Shown: in pieces, positions 52,201-63,824 of the stretch
Numbering within the stretch: the first letter of the stretch is position 1
Layout of the letters: each line of letters starts with the position of its first letter
Source of the DNA: Elgaria multicarinata webbii
Lineage: Eukaryota > Chordata > Lepidosauria > Squamata > Anguidae
Assembly (NCBI RefSeq): GCF_023053635.1
Contig: NC_086188.1
Location: 694,501 to 758,500, forward strand
DNA: 64,000 nt
Direction of reading: 5' to 3'
The notes under the pieces: model-generated
Databases searched by the model: none
Seen by the model: the letters and a program-made list of their open reading frames with translations, nothing else
What the model was told of the DNA's origin: nothing
Translations under genes and position numbers: made by a program

Positions 52201-53498
52201 CGCTCTACTCTGCACCTCACCTGGCTGGCCTACACGGCTACGTGAACCTGCAGCTTTTATCTGCTTTTAATGAGGTTAATAGAGAATCCGCTATAACACT
52301 TTCGGTTCCCATTAGAGTCCTACCCCCCCAAAAAAACCCACTATCCAGGCAGTTGCTCAAAAGCTTGCGAATGCTTTCTTTTTGTTTTTTTAACACAGTT
52401 CAGTGCTGAATTACTAGGTTAATGCCAAACCCCAATTATAAAAATACAAGACCCCATTTTGAGAGAAAATACTGGGCATGGGGAGTTAAATTGCTTGGAT
52501 TGGAAAAAACACACACACACACACACAGACCAACTCATAACTCCAGAGAGACAGAGACAGGTGGAATGTCAAAATAGCCCCAAATTCAGTCAGTTCCATG
52601 AAGAAACCTGTCACGAAGGGCGCCTTCAAGATGCCATAACCCTTTAGACATTCTTTATTAACCACGTATTTACTTATTTATTTTTTAAAACTACTTATAT
52701 ACTGCTTGATGTTGTAAGAGCGCTACACAGTTTACATTAAAAACATACGTAAAATGCAATACAATTATGGTTATGTTTTTAATTTCTATACCGTCCAGTA
52801 GCCAAAGCTCTCTGGGGCATTTTACAAAAAATACTCATCACAACACGAGATAATAAAAAGCATTGTATAAAATCTCTAACATACAAAATCTAAAACAGTT
52901 TAAACAGCTGGAACATTTACAGTAAGATGCCAGATCTGGCAGAAACAGCTGGGTTCCTTGGAGGAAAAAAGGAGGGATATATATGTAATAAATAATAATA
53001 ATAATAACAACGGCTGACATCCATGTCCCATCATATGACATCAAATGCCTGATGGAGAGGACACTTTCAACCTGGTGCTGAAAAGACGGCAGTGCTGGCG
53101 TTAGGTAAACCTCGGTGGAAAGAGTACGATGCCATGATGGGGTGGGTGGGGAGGGGGGCACTGCTCAAAAGGCCCTGTCCCATGTTGCCATCTTCCAAAT
53201 CAGTAGCCGAGTTCAAATCAGTAACGGAGGACTGAGAAACACGATGTTATACAAGGCTTGCGTGTGTGTAGGAAGTCTTTATTTAGTTCAGAATGAAGAC
53301 ACTCGGATGCTGGTTAGGGACGCATTTGCAAACGGGGAAACCCAGTACTTTCGAAGCAAGAGGCATCATTCCCTTGTTTTTGACCAGCTTCCCCTAATTT
53401 GGTGCCTTTCCATCATCCCCAGCCAACTAGGGAGTTGGAGTCCAGCACATTTGTAGGGCTCCAGGTTGGGGAAGGCCATTTCAGAATGTCAGCGCATA

Positions 53499-53775
53499 CA
53501 TAGAATCATAGAATAGCAGAGTTGGAAGGGGCTTACAAGGCCATGGAGTCCAACCCCCTGCTCAATGCAGGAATCCACCCTAAAGCATCCCTGACAGATG
53601 GTTGTCCAGCTGCCTCTTGAAGGCCTCTAGTGTGGGAGAGGCCACAACCTCCCTAGGTAATCGGTTCCATTGTCGTACTGCTCTAACAATCAGGAAGTTT
53701 TTCCTGATGTCCATCTGGAATCTGGCTTCCTTTAACTTGAGCCCGTTATACATGAGCCGCAGGGTGGATCACTTT
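53499..53775 (-). mobile_element. CR1 3' end fragment
   Basis: Same family and orientation as 4391-4594 and highly similar over about 200 bases. It starts with catagaatcatagaatagca and is slightly longer at the 5' side of the element. In CAMKK2 intron 1. Confidence 0.85.
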
Positions 53776-54464
53776 GTCTGCGTGGGACGGACGGGAGAAT
53801 GCCTCATTTAAGATCCAGCTTTGCCATCTGTAATTTTTATAAGCACTTGTATTAAAAAGAAATTATTGTGTTGTTGTCGTTTTAAAACTGTCTTCCTGAA
53901 AAATCAGGGGCATGTTTCTCGCCAATGTCTTTTAACAGAACAATCGAATAAGCATGGCAGCATTGTAGGGCAACGTGCGCAAAGTGCTTTTGAAAGATGA
54001 CAACACTCAAGGCCTCAATCTGTGATTTCCTTTCCAAACCACCTCTATCCTCCCTCCACTGGAAAGACTTTGTGCCATCGTACGCGATCAGCAGACGTGA
54101 GTGGCAAAGTTTCCTTGGCGTGTAGCGCTTGCCAGGGAAAGGTGGAATGTCTGAAATGTTCTCCTCCTGTGCGGGGTGGGAGAAAACGCAGCCCCCGTGC
54201 ACACGAGGCCAGAGCACATCAGGAAGCACGTGGGAGGCTGCCTTGGACCAAGCTGGAGCATCCAATGCGGCATTGCCTAAATTGCCAGGCAGAGCTGCAG
54301 AAACTCCTGCCTCAAGCCCTGGAGAGCCCCTGCTGCTGGCCAGTGCGGGCTACACTGGGCTAGATGGACCCAGGGCCGAAGGCAGCTCCCGGTGCCTGCC
54401 AGGGGCTCTTCAGGGTTTCCCCCAGCTTTATCTTAGCAGAGAGTGGAGGGCGGGGTGGGTGGGG

Positions 54465-54540
54465 GACTGAGCTTGGGACCTCCTGCATGCAGAGTAGCCC
54501 CTGAGCCACGGCCTTTCCCTCTAAGGTAGGCTGAACCTGT
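54465..54540 (-). mobile_element. tRNA-derived SINE head
   Basis: Same family as 16466-16560. It reads in reverse as gctcaggggctactctgcat, gcaggaggtccc and aagctcagtcccc. Confidence 0.5.
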
Positions 54541-55934
54541 CTGCCCAGCTTACTCGTCATCTCTGAGCGTCGACGAGAGGCAGGGCCGGCCCTACCATTA
54601 GCCAAAGTGAGGTGGGAGGTGGCAGCAGGGTGCTGGAGGAGAGAGCTGTGGGCCACACAGCTCGCCTTCCGCCCCCTGAGGTAGCCGGCCGCCTGGAGGT
54701 GTGCCAGAAGATGCTGTCCCATCGTCCACGCTGAAGAGAGATTCAACGGCCAGTCCATTTACGCGTGGGATGGGAGGGGGCACCAGCGTGTCCTTTGCCC
54801 CAGGCAGCAAAATGTCTTGGGGCAGCCCTGTCGACAGGGTGGCCAGGGCCAAGATGGGCACAGCAGGGCTCCTGCACTGTTGATAGTGCAGCTGCACCTG
54901 CTGAAATTCCCTCTGCTGCACAACGAGTGAGGAGCGAGCGACAGAGTGTCCCCACGGGAGCGCTCCCAGCAGCAGTGGCTGCTGCTCACTCACGTCCGGA
55001 AGCGGAGTTCCAGCAAGGGCCCCTCTGAGAGTGCGGACCGTGTGCCACGCGCCCCCCCGAGAGCTCCCACGCGCTTGGCGCGAGGACGATCCCGAAGCCA
55101 CACAGCCAGAAGGGCCGGGGGTGGGGAGAAGAGAGACAGCAGCAGCCCACGTGCCCGTGCCAAGCGCCCGCCACGGCAACAGCGCGCCACGGCCACGTGC
55201 AGCCCAGGAACCGCTCAGCTCCAGTCAACTCATGGGAATGCGGGGAATTTGCAGAGATTACGCGCCACGGCTTGCGAAGAAGGGAGAGAAGAGGGAGAGA
55301 TAAAGCAGAGGGGAACAAGGACAAAAGACGGAGGCAGGGGGCACAAGCAGGCCTGCTTTTAAAGGAATCCATTATTATAGTTGTTATTATTATTTTGAGA
55401 GGGACAACTGGAGCCTTTGTTTCCTCTTCAATTTATCTGCCACAATCCCCCGTGCCCCGAGCGCCACGCAAGGCCGCTCTTTTCATTGGGCTCCGATCTT
55501 GTTCTGCAGGATTCAAAAACAGCCATTTTGTTCAACGCACACATACACCCACCCACGCAAACCTCACAAAGCTGTGAAATCCTCAAGGACCCAGATAACG
55601 GAGTCGCTCGAAATATCAGGGCATGAAGCACAGGTTTTTGCCTGTTGGCAGGTATACAGGAAAACATCGCCCAAGGCCGCCCGAAGAGAGCAGGAAGGGA
55701 GCCTTCGCTCATTAAAGGAGACTACAGTTATGAACAGCGCAGAGCAGGGGAGATTCTTCGCCATCCCGTACAGTACCAGCGCTCGGGATCACGCCAACTC
55801 ACAGCAAGCACAGGACGGACCGAAAGGCAGGCCGCTCCCTCACACAACTCAGAATTAACGTGTGAATTCAGCCCCACAAGAACAGGCGTGTGGGACGGCC
55901 AGCAGGCTTGTCTTATTTAGGGTTCAGTTTTTTT

Positions 55935-56095
55935 AAAGAGGGAAGAGCTGGGGCTCAGGGGCTGCTGTGCATGCAGAGGCCCCAGGTCCGAACCCCGGCA
56001 GCGTCTCCTGAAAGGCCGCCTGAAACTCCGGAGAGCCGCCAGGGGCCTGTGTTCAGAAAGGGCAGCACGCCGTGGACCCACCCTAAACAGGGTCA
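55935..56095 (+). mobile_element. tRNA-derived SINE
   Basis: Forward copy: gctcaggggctgctgtgcat, gcagaggccccaggt and ccgaaccccggc, then a body with tgaaaggccgcctg. It lies in CAMKK2 intron 1, in antisense orientation. Confidence 0.5.
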
Positions 56096-57419
56096 ATAGG
56101 TTTTTCTAGACATCAGACGCTGAATCAGGAGCTGGGGCCCTGTTGCTCAGCACCCAGAGACAGCTGGCGGGACACTTTCAGAAAACTGGACGCTGGCTGA
56201 TCTGATCTTACCAGCAAGGCAAAGCACAGAACATCAAAAAGTGCCTTAAACACTGCAAAGCGGACCACTTTCACCTATCCGCATGAAAAAGCTACAAGCA
56301 TTACTAGATCTGTATCCTAGCAATGTTGATCCTTTATCGGTTGCAGGTGTCTGCACATCAAGCTGCTGTTAAATGCACAGTTACAACGATCAGTCAAAGA
56401 GTTGGCAACCCAAAAATCACCCCCCAAGATTTTGCCAACTGTACACTTGCTGCTCTAATGAGGACTAAAAACAGCTGGGTTCCCCCCACCCCCAGCTCAC
56501 CACCCAAGACACGGCCACTGCTAGAAGGTCACTCAGCCACCAATTCAGTCCTCCAAATGATAACCCTTTAATCACAGCCTCGTTCAATTCCTCCCTGCCA
56601 GTCCTACAGAATAAAAATCAAGCCACAAATCTCTCTAGGTCTTTTTCTTCGATTCCTGGCATCTACACCGCTAAGGAGGTCAGTGAGAGATCTGGCACAG
56701 CACAGCAGATCTAATGGCTCCCTTAGAACATTTCAGCACAACCTGAAAAACCTTAAACTTGTGACTAACTGGCAAACTCTCCATCTTTCCCAACCCTACA
56801 CAATTTGACCCCATCTCAATTCCCTAAACCCCACACTGGATCCTCCCTTCCTAAGGATGTGCCTCGGATCCAGCAAAACCCCGGATTTCACATTAGAAGA
56901 AGACGACTCCCTCACCACACACACAATAACAGTTCAACCCACCCCTCAACAGAGCAGATGATCAAAATAAAAGCAAATTCAGGTGTTGACAGATTCCTTT
57001 TCCTCCTTAGGGAGAGCACTGAAAACAGTGAGAGAATCGGATGGAGTTCTAAAATGGCATTTAAAAATATATATGGAAGGAGCGGGAAAGTGTTGCTCCC
57101 GTCCCTGATCCCCAAATGTCCTCGCCTGCAGATGCCGCCCAGGGACAAGGGCTGTTTGGCTTCCAAAGCCGGAGGCTCTGGGGCTGACACGCAGGCCGGC
57201 GGGCCTGACGCCACGTTTGAACCCCTCCTCGCTGCGGGGTTGAAGAGCCCCTCTGCCTGCCTGAGACCTGCCTGGATGGCTGGGGCTCGGCGTCCTCGTG
57301 AGGCTGGGCCAGACCCAGGCTCCCTCTGGGCCAGCACTCTGTCCACGCCCAGGGGCCGGCCGGCCAGCCCTCGGCCAGGGACTCACAAGCCGGACACGGG
57401 GCAACAGGCCCCTCCCGCC

Positions 57420-57565
57420 CATGTCCCCCAGCAACTGGCATACCTGCGATTGCTGCCTCTCTGGCGCTGGAGGCAGCAGCAGCAGCAGCAGCAGCTGCTA
57501 GCCACCCGGGCTAGTAGCCATCGCTCGCTGCTGCCTCGCCCCCTTTCGAAGCCACCCCTAGGGGC
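57420..57565 (-). mobile_element. CR1-type fragment in the CAMKK2 CpG island
   Basis: Contains ccagcaactggca, ctggaggcagcag and ggctagtagccatcgct in the family order, with an (AGC)n expansion between them. The element contributes simple-repeat DNA to the promoter region. Confidence 0.55.
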
Positions 57566-57953
57566 GGCCACGCGTTCCGGAGTGGGGCTCGGCGCTCCCC
57601 TGCCCTGGATCTCCCGCCAGGCGGCTCCACGGGGGACGAGCCCTGTTGGGGGCTCCAGCACCGGAGGGGAGGGGAGGGGAGGGAGGGGCGGCCCCTTCGC
57701 CCTCGCCCGTGCCCCCTTCTCGCTCGCTCGCTCCAAGCTGGGCAGGGGGCTGCGCTCGCGCCCCGCCCCCCCCTTCTGGCGTTCCGGGCACTTTTGCCCG
57801 GAGGCGCCTTCTTCCCCGCGGCAAGCAGAGGGGCGGCCGGGTTGCCTTTTCCTTCGGAGCCCGGGGCCCTCGCCCCTGCCCGGCCACCCCCCTCCCCCCG
57901 CCCGCAGAAGGCGCGCAGCCCCGGCCCCAGCCGCCGCCCGGCCGCGCGCTTAC

Positions 57954-58040
57954 CTGCCTGGGGTGGCTCCGCTAGCCGAGAGCAGCAGCAGCAGCAGCTC
58001 CTACAGAAGCCGCCCTCCTCCCTCCCTCCCTCCCTCCCTC
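57954..58040 (-). other. CAMKK2: CAMKK2 non-coding exon 1 (approximate 5' limit)
   Basis: A strong donor (GGCAG|gtaagcgcgc on the minus strand) at 57953/57954 lies in the CpG island, in the right orientation to splice to the acceptor at 46509. The 5' limit is inferred from two CCAAT boxes just upstream. A (CTG)n tract lies inside the exon. Confidence 0.5.
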
Positions 58041-58052
58041 CCTCTCTCCTTC
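58011..58052. repeat. (TCCC)n tract near the CAMKK2 start
   Basis: About eight TCCC units beside (CAG)n at 57980-57997. It reads (GGGA)n on the CAMKK2 strand, at or next to the inferred transcription start. Confidence 0.9.
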
Positions 58053-58603
58053 CCTGCCTGCCCGGGCCAAGCGCCCCAGATGCCGCCAGCTGCGCGCCCA
58101 TTGGCTGCGCCGGGGAGCTTTTCCTGGGCAAAAGCGAGCGTCGCCTCCCAGCAGATCGGCGCTGATTGGCCCAGACGCGGGGGAGGCCCAGGAAGGATCC
58201 GCCCCCCCCCCCCCCGCTTTCCTTTTTGGCTTTCCCCATTTTGCTGTCAAGCTGCAGGCGGGGGCTGAGGGGGAGGCAGAAATGCCAGCACGGCAGAGCC
58301 CCCCCCTTCCTCCCCCCCCCACCCCAGCACACATAATAAGATTGCAAGAACAAGCCAGAGATTAGGATGATGGAGGAGGAGGAGGAGGATTAAATCATAA
58401 TATTTTAAAAATGTAGCACAATACGCGCTTGGCGTGCGCTCGCCCTGGGCTCCTGGCAAAACAACCCAGTGAGGTCGGCCTCCACCTTGCGCTTAGGGAG
58501 GCGGAGAGAGAATCTTCGGTCCCCATGGTTACAGGACAGCAAACCAAAAATTGTAATTATGAAATCACTATCCAACAGCTCAGCTTTGCCGGGGTTGAAA
58601 TAA

Positions 58604-58730
58604 GAGCGTAAGAAGAGCCCCGAGGCTGGATCAGAACCAGGGTCCTTCTAGGCAAGCGCTGTGTTCACACGGTGTCTGACCGGCTTGCCAACAGGAAACC
58701 CACAAGCGGGACCTGAGCACCGCAGCCTTT
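58604..58730 (-). mobile_element. CR1-type 3' terminal fragment
   Basis: Begins agaagagccccgaggctgga and continues through ttcacacggtgt and gcgggacctgagca, as in other copies. It lies just upstream of the CAMKK2 promoter. Confidence 0.6.
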
Positions 58731-59864
58731 AGCTTCCACACGGTTGTTTTCGTGGCTTTATTTTCTGGAATGAGCTCTGCAAACTCATCACCAAGATTGA
58801 CTCCGGCTGCTCCCCACAAACAAGCCAGCACAGAGACACACGGGGTGGTTTTAGGGCAGCTGGATGGGGGTCGGGTGTGGCCAGCGTTCAACAGCATTTG
58901 ATGCAAAGCCAGCATCCCCTCCAGGAAAACCTCTTGGGGAAATTCCCTGTCAAGAGAATTATTATACATAATTTTGAAAAAGCCCCCCACCTCCCAAAGC
59001 AGAGGATTCAGTCTGGCTGAGAGGGTCTTTCCTGGCTTGCTCCCACCCCCCACCCCCCCACACACAAAGGATGAAATGCCCACCGGCATTTGGAAGACTC
59101 GCCTGCAGCTTCCAATATCAGACTGAAAACATACATTCAGTCCTCCTAAGTAGCAGCCACATCCCACGGCGTATCAAACACAGCTTGGCAAATATTCTCC
59201 TCTCTCTCCTCGCCCTTCTTCACACACTGCTGCTACAGTTATCAGATCAACACACCCGTTGTTAACAACTTGGTGCTGGTGCTTGCTTTGGGATTGAAAA
59301 CAATCTGCAATGTAACTAGGGTGAGGTGAGGGGGGGCTGTCCTAGGCACAAGCTGGGAAAGGGTGCAAAATTGTTATTAAAAAAGGCAGATTGCACTGAG
59401 TCTTCTTTTCAGTGTGGAATAATTACGCCTGTTTCCAAAACGGTCAATGAACATCTAAAAAACATGACATTGCCCAGAGGCTTAGTAAGGGCAGCACGCT
59501 AGGCAAGGCAACGTTACAAGGGCTCTATTAACTTGGTGCCTGCAGCTTAACACTTTAAAAGCACTCTTGCACCTTTTGAACAGTGGTGGTGGCAGAGGAG
59601 AAAAATCCAAAGGCTGGAAGCACTGGCCAGAAACACAAACGCTCACGTCCTCAGGCCTTTCCACTCATAGCAATACCACGGACAGTATTTATTTATGAAG
59701 TTATTAACCAGCCCTGAAGTATTTCTGCTCACAGATGAATATTGGAACAGTTAAAACAAAACCAACATAATTAAAACCTAAAAACAAAAGTTAAAACAGA
59801 AAAAGTAATAAGAGCAAAATTGCCTTTGGAACAAGACACTATTCCAAATAAAATATGGCAGTCT

Positions 59865-59940
59865 CCAGATGCTGGCTGGGGATTATGGGAGTTGCAGTCC
59901 ATCACATCTGGAAGACACCAGGTTGGGGAACACTGCCTAA
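59865..59940. mobile_element. palindromic MITE copy
   Basis: Contains gattatgggagttgcagtcc, acatctggaagac and accaggttggggaac, one arm and loop of the family. Further partial copies are at about 10983-11075, 24420-24475, 40490-40595, 41293-41360, 50725-50815 and 53385-53482. Confidence 0.6.
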
Positions 59941-62531
59941 TTGCAACTAAGCTGAAGTGGGTGTACTTGAAATAATTCCTTATTCTTCCTGTTTATCCTT
60001 GCCTTCATTTTGCATCCCTGTATCTGTGTAAGCCCCTTGGGGCAGGGACCTGTCAAACCTGCTCTTTGCAAACCCCGATGTATAACCAGGGTGCTATGTA
60101 AACAATTAGAGATCCGATTCTATGAAGGATTCTGCAACTCCCACCTGCCCCAAACTGCTTGCCAGCAGCTGGGAAAAACGTGAAGGCAGCTGCAGGATGA
60201 ATGTTTTAAAAGATGGGGTGGGTGGAGGACACACACCATGAGGAGCCCCCCCTCCAGTCACCCCCTCCGCCTCACCTCCCAAAGTGGGGGCACCCAGGAA
60301 AGAGCATCTGAAGGGAACCCCCACATACAAGCGGAGGTCAGACCCATCACCTCTTTGCACACAATCCTCAAAAGTACATTCTGCAGAGTTCAATGGGGCT
60401 TTACCTTCTAGGACAACATGTGGATTGCAGCCTGCTACTATTATCTTGAGATAGGCGGGTTTTGGGTGGCTGTTCTCAGACTACAGGATAGAGCCAAGCA
60501 GGGCTTTATGGTGTCCTGCAGCTAGGCTGCTCTGCACCCAAGGCCAAGCCATCCAGACACATCAATTCTAACCAGGCGAGTGGACAAAGAGGCAGGCAGG
60601 CAGGCTATTTCAAACTGACACAGCAGAGCTACTTTTCAGCAAACCCCACCCCCTCAAGCTGCAGAGACATTACTTTTGCATGTGCTAAAAGCTCGTCCGA
60701 GGCTGGTCGTCAACTCCTAGGTTGAGTACGAAGCACTTCCCCCATCAAAAAGAGGTTTCAATAATGCAAGACCAAAAAACCCCACATTTCCCGGGGTCGG
60801 CTTCTGCAGCTTGCAATTTGGAAAGCCATACAGTCTCCAAAGGACTTTGGAATGCAGGTGCGTCTTTCGTTTCGAAAACACGACGTTACCTGCCAACATT
60901 CACAGCGCTGTGTCAACGAAACAGAGGACGCTGGGCACGAACCTGGCACCGGCAAAGGCAGAAACCCGGAGAGCAACCTCCCTCCAAGGAGGGGCTGGGC
61001 GCAAGTGATCAGCGCGAGCCAATGTGTAGGACCCGTTGGGCTGATAAGGCCACCGGCTGCAGCTCCAAGCGAATGTGAAATGAGCACAAGCTAAGTTGAC
61101 TGAGACATTCTGTTCCCTATCTTCAGGCGCGTGAGAGGGCCGATAACTACTCAGTGCTTGCTTCTCAAACCACCTAGGAGGACAGAAAAATAGTCCTGGG
61201 TAATGTGAGATCGATTCTCATCTCGTAAATCCCCCAAACCCGAGGGCCTCCGGAACTGCGTTACCCTTAGCGTCCCACGCTTTCCCCCTCTACCACTCAA
61301 CCCAGAGCTCTCAAGGTTAGTGGAAAAAGCAGTGGGCAGGAAGGAGAGCAAGTGAGCGGGCGGGCGGGCAGGCAGGCGGCCCCCCCTCCCAGGAAGACAG
61401 GCCTGATCCACGTCAGACGCCTGCTTACCCCCCTCCTCTCACCCCCCTTCACAACAATCCGGAAGAGCGCCGATATTTTCATTCGGCAGGTGGGAGATGA
61501 AAAGCGAGGCGGAGGCCATGGCCCAAGGCCATCGCCCACTGTGGACGGGAACTCCGGCCTCCCAGGGCAACACGCAACGCCCCCTCGCCCCGCGCTGAAG
61601 TCAAGAGGTGGTTGTGGCAGGAACGATGGCTCAGCTGCAGAGGAATAGAACACCCCCAGAGAGGGAGCCTACGTGTGTGTGTGTGTGGGGGGGGCTAGAA
61701 CAAAACGCTGCAGTGGGTGGGCGGGCAGATGGGGCCCCTCCAGGGTTCCAGCCAGCCATTCCAGTCCCCCTCCCACTCTCCCCACGGCTGGGCTTGCTGT
61801 GGCCGCTGAACGTGCCCAGTCTTCATTGGGCTGTTTGGGGCCCTCGCCATTCCCCACCGCCACCCGCCGCCCACTTCTGCAGGCTTCAGGGTTCCCCAAA
61901 GCCTGCAGGCCCCTCTCCTCTTTTCTGGGGCTCTGATGGGCGCTGACATGCTTCATGCTCTTGGAAGCATTTCACAGCAATGACGATGAATGACAACGCC
62001 CCGAACGAACATCAGTGCAGACGGCCGTGAGCCTCCCAGAGAGAACGGCACCCACTCAGAGGTTCAAAGGAAAGGGGAAGTTTGAACAGACAAGAATTCC
62101 CACACTGGCAAAGACGTTGCCAATCAGCCAGCCAGCCTCACAATGCGCCTTTTGTGCTGCTCCCGCAGGCTCCCCCGACAAAGGGCCCACTTGTGAGTCT
62201 CACTGCTCACCAGGAAGAAGGAAGGAGGGGGGGGGGAAGAGAAACCTCCTACCCCACCACAAATTGCAGCCAGAGCGACACAAAGGATGAGGCAGGCAGA
62301 AACAGGCCTCGGTCCCAAGGGGAGAAAGGCCCTTTTTGCAGTTCCGAAACAAAGAAGCCAAACCAAACACCAATTCATTGATACTCATTTCTAAATATTG
62401 AAGATTGCACAAATGAAGAAATCCATCGAAGTGTGGGGCGGGGGGGCGCTTTTAGGAACAAGGCGCCCGGCGCCCCTCCCACGGCTCCTGTTTGATCTGA
62501 GAGGGTGCTGGCGCTCCACGGGCCGCGCCGC

Positions 62532-62746
62532 TCACGGAAAAGCGTTGATCAAGGGGGCGCCACGGGCGGGGAGCTCCTGGTGCAGCTGCCGAAAGAGCAT
62601 GGCGCACTGGTTCCTCTCCTGGGTCTTGCCCAGGCTGTGGGAGAGCCGGGCCTGGAGATAAAGGACGTCCCGGAGCTGCTCTTTGCAGCCCACCTTGGCA
62701 AAGTAGGTCTTGGCTTCGTGGAGGTTCAGGATAGCCGACTCCAGAG
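62532..62746 (-). CDS. ANAPC5: ANAPC5 last coding exon
   Basis: Encodes the final 71 residues including the split alanine, from ALESAILNLHEAKTYF to GAPLINAFP and TGA. The acceptor is ctcccgcag. Its frame joins directly to the exon ending at 63662. Confidence 0.95.
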
Positions 62747-63824
62747 CTGCGGGAGAAGGACAGCCGAGGCTGAAAGGGATCCTCGCTGGTGCTTCTAAAC
62801 CGCTCAATCGCCTACGTTCCCCGGGCAGCGGACACGGCGTGAAGAAAAGCCCTCCCTCTTGCGGGCCCGTCCACAAAACGGACAGGCAGATGAGGCACAG
62901 GGCCCGAGAGCTTTGCGGGGCGCTCTGCCGAAAGGAACGGGTCTCTGCACCACGGAAAACCCAAACCGAAAGGGACCCGGCCGCCGAGTGGATACAGCGG
63001 GGGGATTCAGCGTCTCCCCACGGTTCAGGAAGCCCCACGCACCTCCCAGAGGTCGGCCTCCTCAGCCACCTGCTGAATTGACTGATAGAACTGATCTCCC
63101 AGCCTTTCGGCACCTACAAGTACAAATCTGTGTCCCCAGGGCAGCTAAGGCATTAGCAAGAAACCATGAAAGGGCAAGAAAAATACAACAAAACGAAACA
63201 AGTCACACAAATTAAGGCAAACTAAAAACACTGTCTATTCTAGCAGACAGGAAAGATAAAAATAGCTCAAACTTGGACACGCAAATGTACGCGTACCACA
63301 GGCCTGAGCGAACAGGGAAGCTTCTGCCTGTGGGCTGAACGGCAGTCACAAGAGTGCCGCTGTGGGGAGGCCCTCCCAAAGGTGAGGAGCCACCACCAAA
63401 AAGTCTCCCCCAACACCACAGTAGCTCCCGTTGAGCTTCTGGGGTTAAAAAGCAACCCTCCCTATGACACAGCTTGGCCATTTTATTTGCATTCTAGCAA
63501 TTGTGAACTGCCTTTTGCCCTCCTTTCTTTAAAGGGTAGGGGGCAAGATATATTTTGAAATAAACCAATGAATGAAACGCCCTGCCCGTGGTGAGAAATA
63601 ACCCCAGGAGGGCCCCCCCGCAGGCTCTGTGGAAGGGTCCCCGCACGCAAGGGCCTCTTACCTTCGGCCTTCTTCTGGGGCCCGTAGGAGGCTGCAGAGG
63701 CCACCTGGCACTTGGCCACCAGGAACATGGCGGCCCCTTTGTCCAGCAGGGCTCCGTGGGCCAGGATGGGCTCGATCGCCATGTGCAGGATGCTCAGCGC
63801 TTGCTCAGGGATACCCAGGATGAG
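62532..63824 (-). CDS. ANAPC5: Anaphase-promoting complex subunit 5, C-terminal part (last two coding exons)
   Basis: ANAPC5 is a TPR-containing scaffold subunit in the platform of the APC/C, the nuclear and cytosolic ubiquitin ligase that drives mitotic exit. Two exons give the last 125 residues. The first carries ILGIPEQALSILHMAIEPIL, HGALLDKGAAMFLVAKCQVA and YGPQKKAE; the second carries LESAILNLHEAKTYFAKVGC, LYLQARLSHSLGKTQERNQC and AMLFRQLHQELPARGAPLIN, then AFP and TGA. They align with the end of the human protein (FRQLHQELPSHGVPLINHL). The rest of this roughly 755-residue protein lies beyond the right edge. It is transcribed in the same direction as CAMKK2. Confidence 0.95.
63045..63115 (-). 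other. exon-like segment inside the last ANAPC5 intron
   Basis: On the minus strand, acceptor acttgtag and donor gtgcgtgg bound 71 open bases. After the ANAPC5 split base they would encode AERLGDQFYQSIQQVAEEAD then LWE, a helix-like stretch. It is absent from the human C-terminus as I know it, and its inclusion would shift the frame of the last exon. It may be a poison exon, an alternative end, or chance. Confidence 0.3.
63662..63824 (-). CDS. ANAPC5: ANAPC5 penultimate coding exon
   Basis: Encodes LILGIPEQALSILHMAIEPI and on to SAASYGPQKKAE, a TPR-helix segment. Acceptor tcccttccag, donor gtaaga. It ends with one base of the alanine codon completed by the last exon. Confidence 0.94.

Larger units (their letters stand above)
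46510..57953 (-). other. CAMKK2: CAMKK2 intron 1
   Basis: An 11.4-kb intron with no recognised exon of another gene. It contains an (AAATA)n-tailed repeat end (48150-48260), palindromic elements (47940-48010, 50725-50815, 53385-53482), a CR1 3' end (53499-53775), tRNA-derived SINE pieces (54465-54540 and 55935-56095), a hAT-like fragment (about 54575-54640) and several CA/GT microsatellites. Confidence 0.6.
57150..58250 (-). promoter_or_regulatory. CAMKK2: CpG island promoter of CAMKK2
   Basis: About 1.1 kb of very CpG-rich DNA. On the minus strand, CCAAT boxes lie at 58100-58104 and 58165-58169 and there is no TATA box. Simple tracts (AGC)n, (GGGA)n and a poly-C run at about 58201-58215 lie within it. 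Long open frames here, including one of 487 codons at 56805-58268 on the plus strand, are by-products of high GC. Confidence 0.6.
58300..62531. other. CAMKK2-ANAPC5 intergenic DNA and ANAPC5 3' UTR
   Basis: No coding exon is recognised. The right end (below 62531) should be the ANAPC5 3' UTR on the minus strand. Old repeats include a CR1-type 3' piece at about 58604-58730, a palindromic element at 59865-59940 and an ancient repeat containing ccttggggcagggacctgt near 60038. ORF-like frames at 61150-61960 lie in GC-rich DNA and lack recognisable domains. Confidence 0.5.

Noticed and set aside
54598-55179. A 193-codon open frame on the minus strand
   Set aside because: GC-rich intron DNA overlapping a hAT-like fragment; overlapping frames on both strands are equally long, which indicates base composition rather than coding.
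56805-58268. A 487-codon open frame on the plus strand
   Set aside because: It lies antisense over the CAMKK2 CpG island and first exon, is low-complexity Pro/Arg/Ser/Gln from GC-rich repeats, and has no recognisable domain or splice context.
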